Shown here: one piece after another, positions 9,552 to 17,474 of the stretch
Numbering within the stretch: the stretch's first letter is position 1
Layout of the letters: the number at the start of each line of letters is the position of its first letter
Origin: Barnesiella sp. WM24
GTDB lineage: Bacteria; Bacteroidota; Bacteroidia; Bacteroidales; Muribaculaceae
NCBI RefSeq assembly: GCF_004570975.1
Contig: NZ_SPPC01000010.1
Coordinates: 62,001-126,000, forward strand
DNA: 64,000 bases
Direction: 5' to 3'
Program-made: the position numbers and the translations under genes
Notes under the pieces: generated by a model
The model's input: only the letters and a program-made list of their open reading frames with translations
Told to the model about the DNA's origin: nothing
Databases searched by the model: none

Positions 9552-12320
9552 TTAATGCGCCTCAAGCCAGTTGGTGCCCGTGCCTGCCGACACGACGAGC
9601 GGCACCCTTCCGGAGTAGGCGTTCATCATGTCGTCGGTCACAATCTTCATTACTGTGTCCAATTCTGCCGGCACTACGTTGAATATAAGTTCGTCGTGGA
9701 CCTGCATTATCATCTTGGAGCGTAGTCCCGCTTTCTTGAAGTCGCGCGCCACATTGACCATGGCAAGCTTGATGATGTCGGCGGCTGAGCCTTGTATCGG
9801 GGCATTGACGGCATTGCGCTCGGCATATCCTCTCACTACCGCGTTTCCGGAGTTGATGTCGGGGAGCATGCGCTTGCGCCCCATGATAGTCGATACATAT
9901 CCTTCGCGCTGGGCCTTTTCTATGGACTCGCTGATATACTCCTTTATGTGGGGATAGGTGCGGAAATATCCGTCGATAAGTTCCTTTGCTTCATATCGCG
10001 GTATGCGCAGCCGCTGTGAGAGTCCGAATGCCGAGATGCCGTAGATTATGCCGAAATTGGCTGTCTTTGCACGACGTCGCTCCTCCTCGCTTACTTCATT
10101 AAGCTGCTTGTGAAATATCTTTGCGGCTGTCGCCTGATGAATGTCGGCTTCGGAGAGGAAAGCGTCAATCATGTCCTTGTCGCCGCTCATGTCGGCTATG
10201 AGTCTCAGCTCTATCTGTGAATAGTCGGCGCTCATAAGCAGGTCGCCGTTGTCGGCGATGAAAGCCCTGCGTATCTCTTTTCCTTCCTCGGTGCGGATAG
10301 GGATGTTCTGCAGATTGGGATTTGCCGACGAGATTCTGCCTGTGGCTGTGACTGTCTGGTTGTAGGTTGTATGTATCTTGCCTGTCGCGGGATTGATCAG
10401 CTGTGGCAGCGCGTCGATATAGGTGGTCAACAGCTTGCGCATGCCGCGTATGTCAAGGATGAGGTCGACGACAGGATGAACGCTGCGGTATTTTTCAAGC
10501 ACCTCTTCTGTCGTCGAGTAGGCTCCGCGTTTTGTGCGTTTTGCCTTGGGGTCAAGTTTCAGCCTCTCAAACAGCACCTCTCCGACCTGGGCGGGGGAAC
10601 CCACGTTGAAGGGACCTCCGGCAAGCTCGTAGGCACGCTGCTCCATTTCATGCAGTTTTGCCGTGAAATTGCGCGACAGTTCGGCAAGCGCGTTGATGTC
10701 GATTCTCACCCCTGTCCATTCCATGTCGGCGAGCACCGGAATGAGAGGCAGCTCGATGTCAGTCATGAGATGTGACAGCCCGTTTTCGCTGATTTGTCGT
10801 GACAGGATGTCGTGGAGCTGTCGGGTTATATCGGCTATTTCACACATCCTGGTCGTCTCTTCACCTGAAGGAAGCGCTTCGCCTTTTTTGCGGAGTCGGT
10901 CGCCTTCGCTGTAATCGAGTGTGTGATATTCAAGGTAGGCGGCGGCAACACGCGGCAACGCGTGGTTCATTTCAGGCTCAAGCAGATAATGGGCTACTGA
11001 GGTGTCGTAATATTCCGCCGTGAACTCAACGCCTTCACGCCGCAGTAACAGAATCTCTCTCTTGATGTCATGGCTCACGACTGTGGCTCCTGACGTGAAA
11101 AGCGGAGCGAGCATGGCGAGGCGCTCACGGCGCTCGTCGGGCATTGCCGGAATTGCGACATAAAATGCCTTGCCTTTTTCGGCTGACCATGCGAGCCCAT
11201 ACCATTTTGATGTCATGTCTTCAGCGCCGACTGAATAAGCGGCGACACCGATTACGGCATGTCCTGCGGCTTCTGCCACTGCCGCCCTGATTGCCTCGTC
11301 GTCGGTAAGCTCTGTATATTCGTGGCTCTCCCGGTCGAGAGTCCTGAGCCCGGCGGCGGGCTCTGTTGCGAAATCATCAAATAGTGACCCCATCAGCGGC
11401 TGACTGCCGGAGGTTGAGGCCTCCTGCTGTGATGACTCCGATGCGGGAGCTTTCGGCAGGCGCTTGAGCAGGGTGCGGAATTCGAGTTCCGTATAGATTG
11501 CCGATAATCCCTCGGTGTCAATCTCTCCCCGTTCGAGCGATGCGATGTCGATATCGACCGGCACGTCGGTGCGTATTGTCGCGAGAAATTTTGAAAACCT
11601 GATTTGTTCGGCGTTCTCAGTCACCTTCTTTTGGAGGGCTCCCTTCAGGTCCGAAGTGTGGGCAAGCAGGTTATCTATGTCGCCCCACTCATTGATTAGC
11701 TTTATGGCTGTCTTTTCTCCTACACCCGGACATCCCGGAATATTGTCGACCGCGTCGCCTTCCAGCGCGAGCAGGTCAATCACCTGCAGCGGGGAGCTTA
11801 TGCCGTATTTGTCACATATCTCCTTAGGCCCGCGTATCTCTATTTCGGCACCTTTTGTCGACGGGCGGTACATGAACACCCTGTCGGTCACCAACTGTCC
11901 GTAATCCTTGTCGGGCGTCATCATGTAGGTCGTGTAGCCGGCTTCTTCCGCCTTGCGTGACAAGGTGCCTATCACATCGTCGGCCTCAAATCCCGGTATC
12001 TCTATTATGGGGATGCCGAAGCTGCGTATTATGTCCTTGATATAGGGGATTGACTTGGTTATGTCCTCCGGCTGCTTCTCGCGCTGTGCCTTGTATTCGG
12101 GATATGCCTCGTGGCGGAATGTCGGCCCGTGGGGGTCGAAGCACACCGCGATGTGGCTCGGAGTCTCTTTTTTCAGCACTTCTTCAAGAGTGTTGACAAA
12201 GCCGAATATAGCCGAAGTGTTAAGGCCCTTCGACGTGACGCGCGGCGAGCGTATCAGCGCATAGTAAGCGCGGTATATCAATGCGTAAGCATCAAGCAGA
12301 AATAGTTTTTTCTCAACCAT
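9552..12320 (-). CDS. polA: DNA polymerase I
   Basis: 922 residues. The N-terminal 5'-nuclease domain (about 1-290) contains FLLDAYALIYRAYYAL, FEADDVIGTLSRKAEE and the helix-hairpin-helix GCPGVGEKTAIKLI. The middle (about 335-520) corresponds to the 3'-5' exonuclease fold, but the catalytic DxE motif is not visible: the expected strand reads VIGVAAYSVGAED. The C-terminal polymerase domain is complete: motif A (SADYSQIELRLIADMSGD), motif B (RRAKTANFGIIYGISAFG) and motif C (MIMQVHDELIF). It fills gaps in Okazaki-fragment maturation and excision repair. A low-complexity S/Q/E linker at about 293-312 joins the nuclease and exonuclease-like domains. Confidence 0.97.
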   Translation of the reverse strand: MVEKKLFLLDAYALIYRAYYALIRSPRVTSKGLNTSAIFGFVNTLEEVLKKETPSHIAVCFDPHGPTFRHEAYPEYKAQREKQPEDITKSIPYIKDIIRSFGIPIIEIPGFEADDVIGTLSRKAEEAGYTTYMMTPDKDYGQLVTDRVFMYRPSTKGAEIEIRGPKEICDKYGISSPLQVIDLLALEGDAVDNIPGCPGVGEKTAIKLINEWGDIDNLLAHTSDLKGALQKKVTENAEQIRFSKFLATIRTDVPVDIDIASLERGEIDTEGLSAIYTELEFRTLLKRLPKAPASESSQQEASTSGSQPLMGSLFDDFATEPAAGLRTLDRESHEYTELTDDEAIRAAVAEAAGHAVIGVAAYSVGAEDMTSKWYGLAWSAEKGKAFYVAIPAMPDERRERLAMLAPLFTSGATVVSHDIKREILLLRREGVEFTAEYYDTSVAHYLLEPEMNHALPRVAAAYLEYHTLDYSEGDRLRKKGEALPSGEETTRMCEIADITRQLHDILSRQISENGLSHLMTDIELPLIPVLADMEWTGVRIDINALAELSRNFTAKLHEMEQRAYELAGGPFNVGSPAQVGEVLFERLKLDPKAKRTKRGAYSTTEEVLEKYRSVHPVVDLILDIRGMRKLLTTYIDALPQLINPATGKIHTTYNQTVTATGRISSANPNLQNIPIRTEEGKEIRRAFIADNGDLLMSADYSQIELRLIADMSGDKDMIDAFLSEADIHQATAAKIFHKQLNEVSEEERRRAKTANFGIIYGISAFGLSQRLRIPRYEAKELIDGYFRTYPHIKEYISESIEKAQREGYVSTIMGRKRMLPDINSGNAVVRGYAERNAVNAPIQGSAADIIKLAMVNVARDFKKAGLRSKMIMQVHDELIFNVVPAELDTVMKIVTDDMMNAYSGRVPLVVSAGTGTNWLEAH

Positions 12321-12388
12321 GAATCTCTATTTTGGTTATTATAACAAGAAATTACACCATAAATTTAGATATAAATTATAACTTTTAC

Positions 12389-12396
12389 TAATTTTG
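12389..12396 (+). promoter_or_regulatory. Predicted -7 box for the polyprenyl synthase gene
   Basis: TAATTTTG matches TAnnTTTG. The inferred start of transcription is near 12400, giving a 14-nt leader. No good -33 box is seen. Confidence 0.45.
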
Positions 12397-12413
12397 TACC
12401 ACAAATTGCCGAC

Positions 12414-13388
12414 ATGACCATATTAGACGACATACAAAAGACTATCTCACCTGAAATCATGCAGCTTAACAAATGCATGGCTGACACGCTTGCAACGTCC
12501 AATGCAATGATGAATGAGATTGTCAATAACTATCTGAAAACCAAAGGCAAACAGATAAGACCTATATTGGTCATTCTGAGCGCAAAACTGTTTGGCGGTG
12601 TGACTCCAAACACTATTTCCGCCGCTGCGTCGATAGAGATGCTCCATAACGCCTCGCTGATACATGACGATGTGGTCGATGACACGGATATGCGCCGTAA
12701 CCGTCCGACGGTAAATGCCATATGGGATAATCATATCGCAGTGCTTGTGGGTGATTTCTTTGTCTCTTCCTCGCTAAGGCAGGCGGTCAACACCGGCGAC
12801 CTTCGGGTAATCGACACCATATCCGATCTTGGATGCACTCTTTCGCTGGGTGAGATTGACCAGATTGACAAGGCGCGTGGTCATGACCTTGACGAGAAGT
12901 CATATCTTGGCATTATCGGTGACAAGACGGCGTCGCTGTTTGTCGCTTGTGTGAAGATGGGCGGATATTCTGTAAACGCTTCCGATGCCGATATAGAGCG
13001 CTTGAGCCGTTTTGCCTATCTGTTCGGACTCTGCTTTCAGATTAAGGATGATATATTTGATTACTTTGAAGATACCGCGATAGGCAAGCCTACCGGCAAC
13101 GACCTGAGAGAGGGGAAGGTGACGCTGCCGCTGCTTTATGCGCTGTCGCTTGCCAACCATCCTCGCCATGCCGAGATGAGGGAGCTTGCATGCCGCGACA
13201 TGCTGTCGACATCGGATATCGCGACGCTCATCGAGTTTGCAAAAGAGGCAGGCGGTATTGATTATGCTTACCGGCGCATGGAAGAGCTGCGTGCAGAGGC
13301 AGTGGAAATCATATCGGATTTCCCTGATTCCGAGACACGTAACATATTTGTCTCGCTCTTTGATTATGTCATCTCACGTAAAGTGTGA
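12414..13388 (+). CDS. Polyprenyl diphosphate synthase (trans-isoprenyl)
   Basis: 324 residues, cytoplasmic. It has both aspartate-rich motifs: DDVVDD at about 85-90 (first, FARM) and KDDIFDY at about 211-217 (second, SARM). GKQIRPILVIL lies near the N-terminus and binds isopentenyl diphosphate. The length and motif spacing fit long-chain enzymes (octaprenyl or solanesyl diphosphate synthase) that make the menaquinone side chain. Chain length cannot be fixed from sequence alone. It is divergent from polA and followed by the tRNA-Asn promoter only 30 bp after its stop. Confidence 0.9.
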   Translation: MTILDDIQKTISPEIMQLNKCMADTLATSNAMMNEIVNNYLKTKGKQIRPILVILSAKLFGGVTPNTISAAASIEMLHNASLIHDDVVDDTDMRRNRPTVNAIWDNHIAVLVGDFFVSSSLRQAVNTGDLRVIDTISDLGCTLSLGEIDQIDKARGHDLDEKSYLGIIGDKTASLFVACVKMGGYSVNASDADIERLSRFAYLFGLCFQIKDDIFDYFEDTAIGKPTGNDLREGKVTLPLLYALSLANHPRHAEMRELACRDMLSTSDIATLIEFAKEAGGIDYAYRRMEELRAEAVEIISDFPDSETRNIFVSLFDYVISRKV

Positions 13389-13417
13389 TTTTTTTGAAAA
13401 TATTTTTTGCCGGAAAG

Positions 13418-13449
13418 TTGCATGTTTCAAAAAAACGATGTAATTTTGC
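13418..13449 (+). promoter_or_regulatory. Promoter of the tRNA-Asn pair
   Basis: TTG at 13418-13420, a 20-bp spacer, then TAATTTTGC at 13441-13449. This is a near-perfect Bacteroidetes promoter. The predicted start is near 13452, 40 nt before the first tRNA. Confidence 0.8.
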
Positions 13450-13491
13450 ATCGCAATTTACGGAGAGACGTAAATTAATAAATCCAATAAT

Positions 13492-13565
13492 GCTTCAATA
13501 GCTCAGTCGGTTAGAGCATCTGACTGTTAATCAGAGGGTCGTTGGTTCGAGTCCATCTTGAAGCG
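13492..13565 (+). tRNA. tRNA-Asn (anticodon GUU)
   Basis: 74 nt. The acceptor stem GCTTCAA pairs with TTGAAGC, followed by discriminator G. The D-loop is AGCTCAGTCGGTTAGAGC, the anticodon loop CTGTTAA carries GTT, and the T-arm has GGTTCGAGTCC. CCA is not encoded. It is identical to the copy 28 nt downstream. Confidence 0.98.
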
Positions 13566-13593
13566 CAATATTGGGAAGGAGATTTAACTACAA

Positions 13594-13667
13594 GCTTCAA
13601 TAGCTCAGTCGGTTAGAGCATCTGACTGTTAATCAGAGGGTCGTTGGTTCGAGTCCATCTTGAAGCG
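13594..13667 (+). tRNA. tRNA-Asn (anticodon GUU), second identical copy
   Basis: Identical in all 74 positions to the upstream copy. It shares the same promoter and ends 19 nt before a strong terminator. Tandem identical tRNA copies are a common dosage arrangement. Confidence 0.98.
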
Positions 13668-13686
13668 CAAAACCCCTTCCCCTTAT

Positions 13687-13720
13687 GCAGCTCCACAATT
13701 TGTGGGGCTGCTTTTTTTTT
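13687..13720 (+). terminator. Rho-independent terminator of the tRNA-Asn operon
   Basis: The 11-bp stem GCAGCTCCACA / TGTGGGGCTGC has one G-T pair and a 3-nt loop, followed by nine Ts. Confidence 0.92.
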
Positions 13721-13892
13721 GTATTATATGCTGCCGCGTGATTGCCGGCTGAATATGGGAGTTGGCGTGATGGGTCACGCAGACTTGGCGGGCGATTCCA
13801 GCTGCGTGGGTGTTACGGGAGTGCTGTTGCCACCGAAATGTATCTTGTTCATTTCAGCCGGTTTAAGTCTTATTGCCGTGATATTTTCCGGC

Positions 13893-14915
13893 TCAGGAAT
13901 TTTTTTCATGATCTGGCAGGTTTTTAAAGGTTCTCAGTGTCTGATTGATAAACAAGACTGTAAATATATAGACGGCTATCAGCGTGATGAGGTCGACGTG
14001 AAGCGGAAATGATTTCGAGAGCCATCCACCGCCGAGATAGCTGAAAAACAGCAGCCATAGTGTCGCCTGTACGCCGACACAGAGTGTACACCAATGGTGG
14101 GCGCGGAAGCGTTGATACCAGATGCTCCACAGGGTGTAGGGCAGGCAGCACACATTGCATAGCGCAAGCTGAGGCAGCAGGTGAGGAAAGAGAAGCAATG
14201 TGGCGAGTGAGACACCGAAATATCCGAAACCTACCTCGCTCCATGAAAAGACGCCAAAGAGTTTTGATACCTTCATCTGCATTATCGAGTCGCAGCCTCC
14301 CTGTTCGAGAATGCCGCATACCCGCTCCGATGCGGCTGTGTGGATATTCAGTGACTTCTGCAACAGGAGAAATGAAAAATACAGCCCGGCGCAGTCAAGC
14401 ATAGTGAGAGCCACAGTTGATACATCGGCATAGAGACGGTGGATTATAAAGAAATATGCCATCACAAACAAAGCCGCTGCGGCAAGGGCATATTTAGATA
14501 TTGAGGAGATAAATTCCGTGGCGCGATGGGAACGGTAGCCCGGTTCGCGCGAGCAGTTATTAGGAAATGCGAGCAGGGCTATGCCGTTCCACGCGTTGAT
14601 GAATCCGTCAAGGTCTATATTTAGTGTTTCACCCCGCGAGTCATACTGCACGGTGCGGCTTTCCGGGTCGATGTCAGTGACGATTACAAAGACTCCGGAG
14701 TTAGTCTGGGCGAGAAAGGGGGTGGAGAGGTGGGTAAGTTCCGACTTGTCGGTAAATCTCAGTCCTTCGTTTTTTATGCCGTAGGAAGTGAGCAGGTGTG
14801 ACAGTCCGTAAAGTGACTTGAAGGTCATTTTATGGAACTCACTGTCGGAATAGGCGTCGGTGTGAGGGACGCCCATCCTTGTGAGAAACCGGGAGAATAT
14901 CGTAGGCACTCCCAT
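13893..14915 (-). CDS. VKOR-family membrane protein with inactive C39-peptidase-like N-terminus
   Basis: 340 residues. Residues 1-125 resemble the C39-peptidase-like domain that precedes VKOR in Bacteroidetes, with no catalytic cysteine at the expected place. Residues about 150-320 form a five-helix VKOR domain with CGILEQGGC (loop cysteines) and the redox pair CTLC near residue 275. Such proteins reoxidise periplasmic thiol oxidoreductases using quinone. Relatives I recall continue into a fused thioredoxin domain, which is absent here. The frame stops just after a 7-A run (13900-13906). A +1 frame from that run continues for about 42 codons to 13775 (including KIHFGGN) but has no CxxC. A thioredoxin gene sits 6 bp upstream and may supply the partner. 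Confidence 0.75.
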   Translation of the reverse strand: MGVPTIFSRFLTRMGVPHTDAYSDSEFHKMTFKSLYGLSHLLTSYGIKNEGLRFTDKSELTHLSTPFLAQTNSGVFVIVTDIDPESRTVQYDSRGETLNIDLDGFINAWNGIALLAFPNNCSREPGYRSHRATEFISSISKYALAAAALFVMAYFFIIHRLYADVSTVALTMLDCAGLYFSFLLLQKSLNIHTAASERVCGILEQGGCDSIMQMKVSKLFGVFSWSEVGFGYFGVSLATLLLFPHLLPQLALCNVCCLPYTLWSIWYQRFRAHHWCTLCVGVQATLWLLFFSYLGGGWLSKSFPLHVDLITLIAVYIFTVLFINQTLRTFKNLPDHEKNS

Positions 14916-14921
14916 CGCCTT

Positions 14922-15215
14922 CTACATGTAAGATTGTACTTTGGCAAGAAGGGCGTTGCCGTCGATTTCACCGCTGTGGCGCCATTGTTCTTCACCGTCG
15001 CGGTAAATTATAAATGTGGGCACTCCCTCTACTTCAGCCTGACCGGCGAGTTGCCTGTTTTCATCAATATCAAGCTGAATGACGGTCGCGTCGCCGTCAA
15101 GAAGTTCCTTGACCTGCTCGACCACAGGCATCATCTTGCGGCAGTGGGGACACCATGTCGCGAAAAACTCTACAAGTGTCACAGGTGTGGCTTTAATTGC
15201 GTCATCGTAAGTCAT
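14922..15215 (-). CDS. Thioredoxin
   Basis: 97 residues, compact thioredoxin fold. The active site is WCPHC (Cys22, Cys25) rather than the usual WCGPC, and the cis-proline motif EGVPTFIIY is present. There is no signal peptide, so it is predicted cytoplasmic. WCPHC has the CPHC dipeptide of more oxidising enzymes such as DsbA, which is notable beside a VKOR gene. The gene is followed after 6 bp by the VKOR-family gene, so they are probably one transcript. No consensus promoter is evident in the 140 bp upstream. Confidence 0.9.
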   Translation of the reverse strand: MTYDDAIKATPVTLVEFFATWCPHCRKMMPVVEQVKELLDGDATVIQLDIDENRQLAGQAEVEGVPTFIIYRDGEEQWRHSGEIDGNALLAKVQSYM

Positions 15216-15296
15216 AGTAATCTCTGTTTTTTGTTATTTTCTCAGATAACAATTATTGTAGCCGCCGAGATGTTAAACACGACATAAAAAACGCTA

Positions 15297-15325
15297 AATA
15301 AAAAAGCCCGGAAAGATTCCGGGCT
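15297..15325 (-). terminator. Rho-independent terminator of the GH32-transporter-fructokinase operon
   Basis: Perfect 10-bp stem AAGCCCGGAA / TTCCGGGCTT (15303-15312 with 15316-15325) with a 3-nt loop. It is followed on the minus strand by a T-run. It starts 31 bp past the fructokinase stop. Confidence 0.88.
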
Positions 15326-15355
15326 TGGTAAGGGTCACATATAATCTGCGTCATT

Positions 15356-16234
15356 TCAATCGGTGAGTTCCGGGGGCAATACAGGCATCGCGCCTTGCTT
15401 GGTACATACATAGGCCGATGTCCTGACTGCGCGTACATGAGCCTCGGCAACCGACTTGCCTTTCAGGATACTTGCGATGAAAGCGGCTGTAAACGAGTCG
15501 CCTGCGCCAACGGTGTCGGCTACTTCCACTTCGGGTGTGGGCTGAAACGATACATTGCCCGGGGTGAATACATAGCTGCCGTTGATACCGCAGGTGAGGA
15601 TAAGCATCTTCAGGTTATACTTGCCGAGAAGTATCCAGCACTTGTCCTGAAGGTCGATGCCGGGATAGCCAAACATGCGGCTTGCCGTGACAAGCTCTTC
15701 GTCGTTGATTTTTAAGATATTGCATCGCTCCATCGAGTTGCATAGAATCTCTTTGTCATAGAATCCCTGGCGCAGGTTTACGTCAAACACCACAAGGCTG
15801 TCACCGTTCTGCGGCATCGCGTCAAGAAAGCGGTTGATGGTAGTGCGTGACACAATGTTGCGCTGTGCGAGAGAGCCGAAGCACACCGCCTTTGTACGCT
15901 CTGCAAGTGATTCAAGATGAGCTGTGTAGGGAATGTTGTCCCAGGCTACATTTTCCTTGATGTCATATTGCGGCACTCCTGCCGGGTCGATTTCGACCTG
16001 TACCGTGCCTGTCGGATAAGGCACTTCGGCTATAAGCTGGTTGAGACCTTTGGAGGTGAAGTTGTCGACAATTTCCTTGCCGAGAGCGTCGCTGCCGACG
16101 GCGCTGACCACACAGCTGGGCAGCCCGAACTGTGATACGTGATAAGCGAAGTTGGCGGGTGCGCCACCTATCTTTTTCCCTTCGGGGAGTACGTCCCACA
16201 GGGCTTCTCCCATTCCTACTACGATGTCATTCAT
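15356..16234 (-). CDS. PfkB-family fructokinase
   Basis: 292 residues, cytoplasmic. It has the N-terminal ribokinase signature KKIGGAPANFAYHV, DVNLRQGFYD at about 151-160, and the C-terminal signature DTVGAGDSFTAAF with catalytic Asp246. The family phosphorylates sugars. Fructose as substrate is inferred from the context: it is the last gene of an operon with a GH32 fructanase and a sugar transporter, next to a fructan sensor. The product would be fructose 6-phosphate entering glycolysis. The gap to the transporter gene is 24 bp. Confidence 0.88.
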   Translation of the reverse strand: MNDIVVGMGEALWDVLPEGKKIGGAPANFAYHVSQFGLPSCVVSAVGSDALGKEIVDNFTSKGLNQLIAEVPYPTGTVQVEIDPAGVPQYDIKENVAWDNIPYTAHLESLAERTKAVCFGSLAQRNIVSRTTINRFLDAMPQNGDSLVVFDVNLRQGFYDKEILCNSMERCNILKINDEELVTASRMFGYPGIDLQDKCWILLGKYNLKMLILTCGINGSYVFTPGNVSFQPTPEVEVADTVGAGDSFTAAFIASILKGKSVAEAHVRAVRTSAYVCTKQGAMPVLPPELTD

Positions 16235-16258
16235 GATGTTATGAATTTAATGCTTGTG

Positions 16259-17446
16259 TTATTTTGATGATTTTATTTTTGCGGTATAATAGAGGAGATA
16301 GATGACTCCCGCAGTCATTACAGCAACAGCGCCTCCCTGACCTACAGAATCAGCTGCATAGCCCATTGCAAGCGGGAACACGGTGCCTCCGAAGAGTCCC
16401 ATAATCATGAGGCCCGACACTTCATTTTTCTCTTTGGGAGAGGAGGTGAGCGCTTGGGCGAAGATTACAGAAAATATGTTGGAGTTGCCGAATCCAATCA
16501 TGCCGATGCCTACATACAGCAGTGTCAGTGACTGTGCCGCAAAGAGGATGACCATCGCCGCGAGCATGAGCAGGACGCTGAATCCGAAGAACACTTTAGG
16601 TGACATGGAGCGGAGTATGAAGGCTCCGAGGAAGCAGCCTGCCGTGCGGAATATGAAATAGACGCTTGTCGCATATCCGGCTTCTTCAAGAGGGAGCCCG
16701 AGGCGTTCCATGATAATCTTGGGTGCTGTGGTGTTGGTGCCCACATCTATGCCGACATGACACATGATGCCGAGGAAGCAGAGCAATATGAAGGGGCGTC
16801 CGAGCAGTTTAAGACATTCACCTACTCCCGAAGCCTTGTCTGGGCGTTCCTCCTCGATAGGGGTTGCGCCGAGCACTGAAATCGACAGGAAGCTTATCGC
16901 TGCATAAATGAGGAAAAGCATTCGCCATCCGAGACCGAAAGTAGGCATCAGGGTTGTGGCTCCCCATGCCGCGATTATAGGCGCGAGAAATGAAGCTATT
17001 GCTTTGACAAATTGTCCGAAAGTGAGGGTCGACGCAAGCTTATCGCCTGTAATCAGGTTGGTGACAAGCGGGTTGAGCGATGTCTGCATGATGGCGTTGC
17101 CGATTCCGAGCAGGGAGAATGATGCGAGCATAATCCAGTAATTGTCGCCGGTGACCGGCAGAATCAGCGACACGGCAGTCACTGCAAGGCTTATGAGAAC
17201 GGTCTTTTTTCGTCCGATTTTGTTCATGAGCATGCCGGTCGGCACAGAGAATATGAGAAACCAGAAGAATACGAGTGACGGAAACAGATTTGCCTGCGAG
17301 TCGGTAAGACCGAGGTCTTTCTGTACATAATTGGATGCGGTGCCTACGAGATCTACAAATCCCATAGCGAAGAAGCATAACATCACGGGGATAATCTGCA
17401 TCATCGAGCTTTTGCGGGTCGCTGCCATGGCTGAGGTATTTTCCAT
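16259..17446 (-). CDS. MFS sugar transporter, FucP-like (probable fructose importer)
   Basis: 395 residues with 12 hydrophobic segments. It has the FucP/FHS-like pattern: FFAMGFVDLVGTASNYVQKDLGLTD near TM1, SQANLFPSLVFFWFLIFSVPTG in TM2, and a basic loop GRKKTVL between TM2 and TM3. It is located in the inner membrane and probably brings free fructose into the cytoplasm by proton symport. Placement between the GH32 gene (28 bp upstream) and fructokinase (24 bp downstream) supports this. The exact sugar is inferred. Confidence 0.85.
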   Translation of the reverse strand: MENTSAMAATRKSSMMQIIPVMLCFFAMGFVDLVGTASNYVQKDLGLTDSQANLFPSLVFFWFLIFSVPTGMLMNKIGRKKTVLISLAVTAVSLILPVTGDNYWIMLASFSLLGIGNAIMQTSLNPLVTNLITGDKLASTLTFGQFVKAIASFLAPIIAAWGATTLMPTFGLGWRMLFLIYAAISFLSISVLGATPIEEERPDKASGVGECLKLLGRPFILLCFLGIMCHVGIDVGTNTTAPKIIMERLGLPLEEAGYATSVYFIFRTAGCFLGAFILRSMSPKVFFGFSVLLMLAAMVILFAAQSLTLLYVGIGMIGFGNSNIFSVIFAQALTSSPKEKNEVSGLMIMGLFGGTVFPLAMGYAADSVGQGGAVAVMTAGVIYLLYYTAKIKSSK

Positions 17447-17474
17447 TTTGATATAACTGTAATGCTGTATAATC

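Noticed and set aside
13492-13667. Identical tRNA-Asn copies as attachment-site duplication of an integrative element
   Set aside because: The copies lie 28 nt apart under one promoter with one terminator, and there is no integrase or mobile gene in the window. Simple gene duplication explains them.
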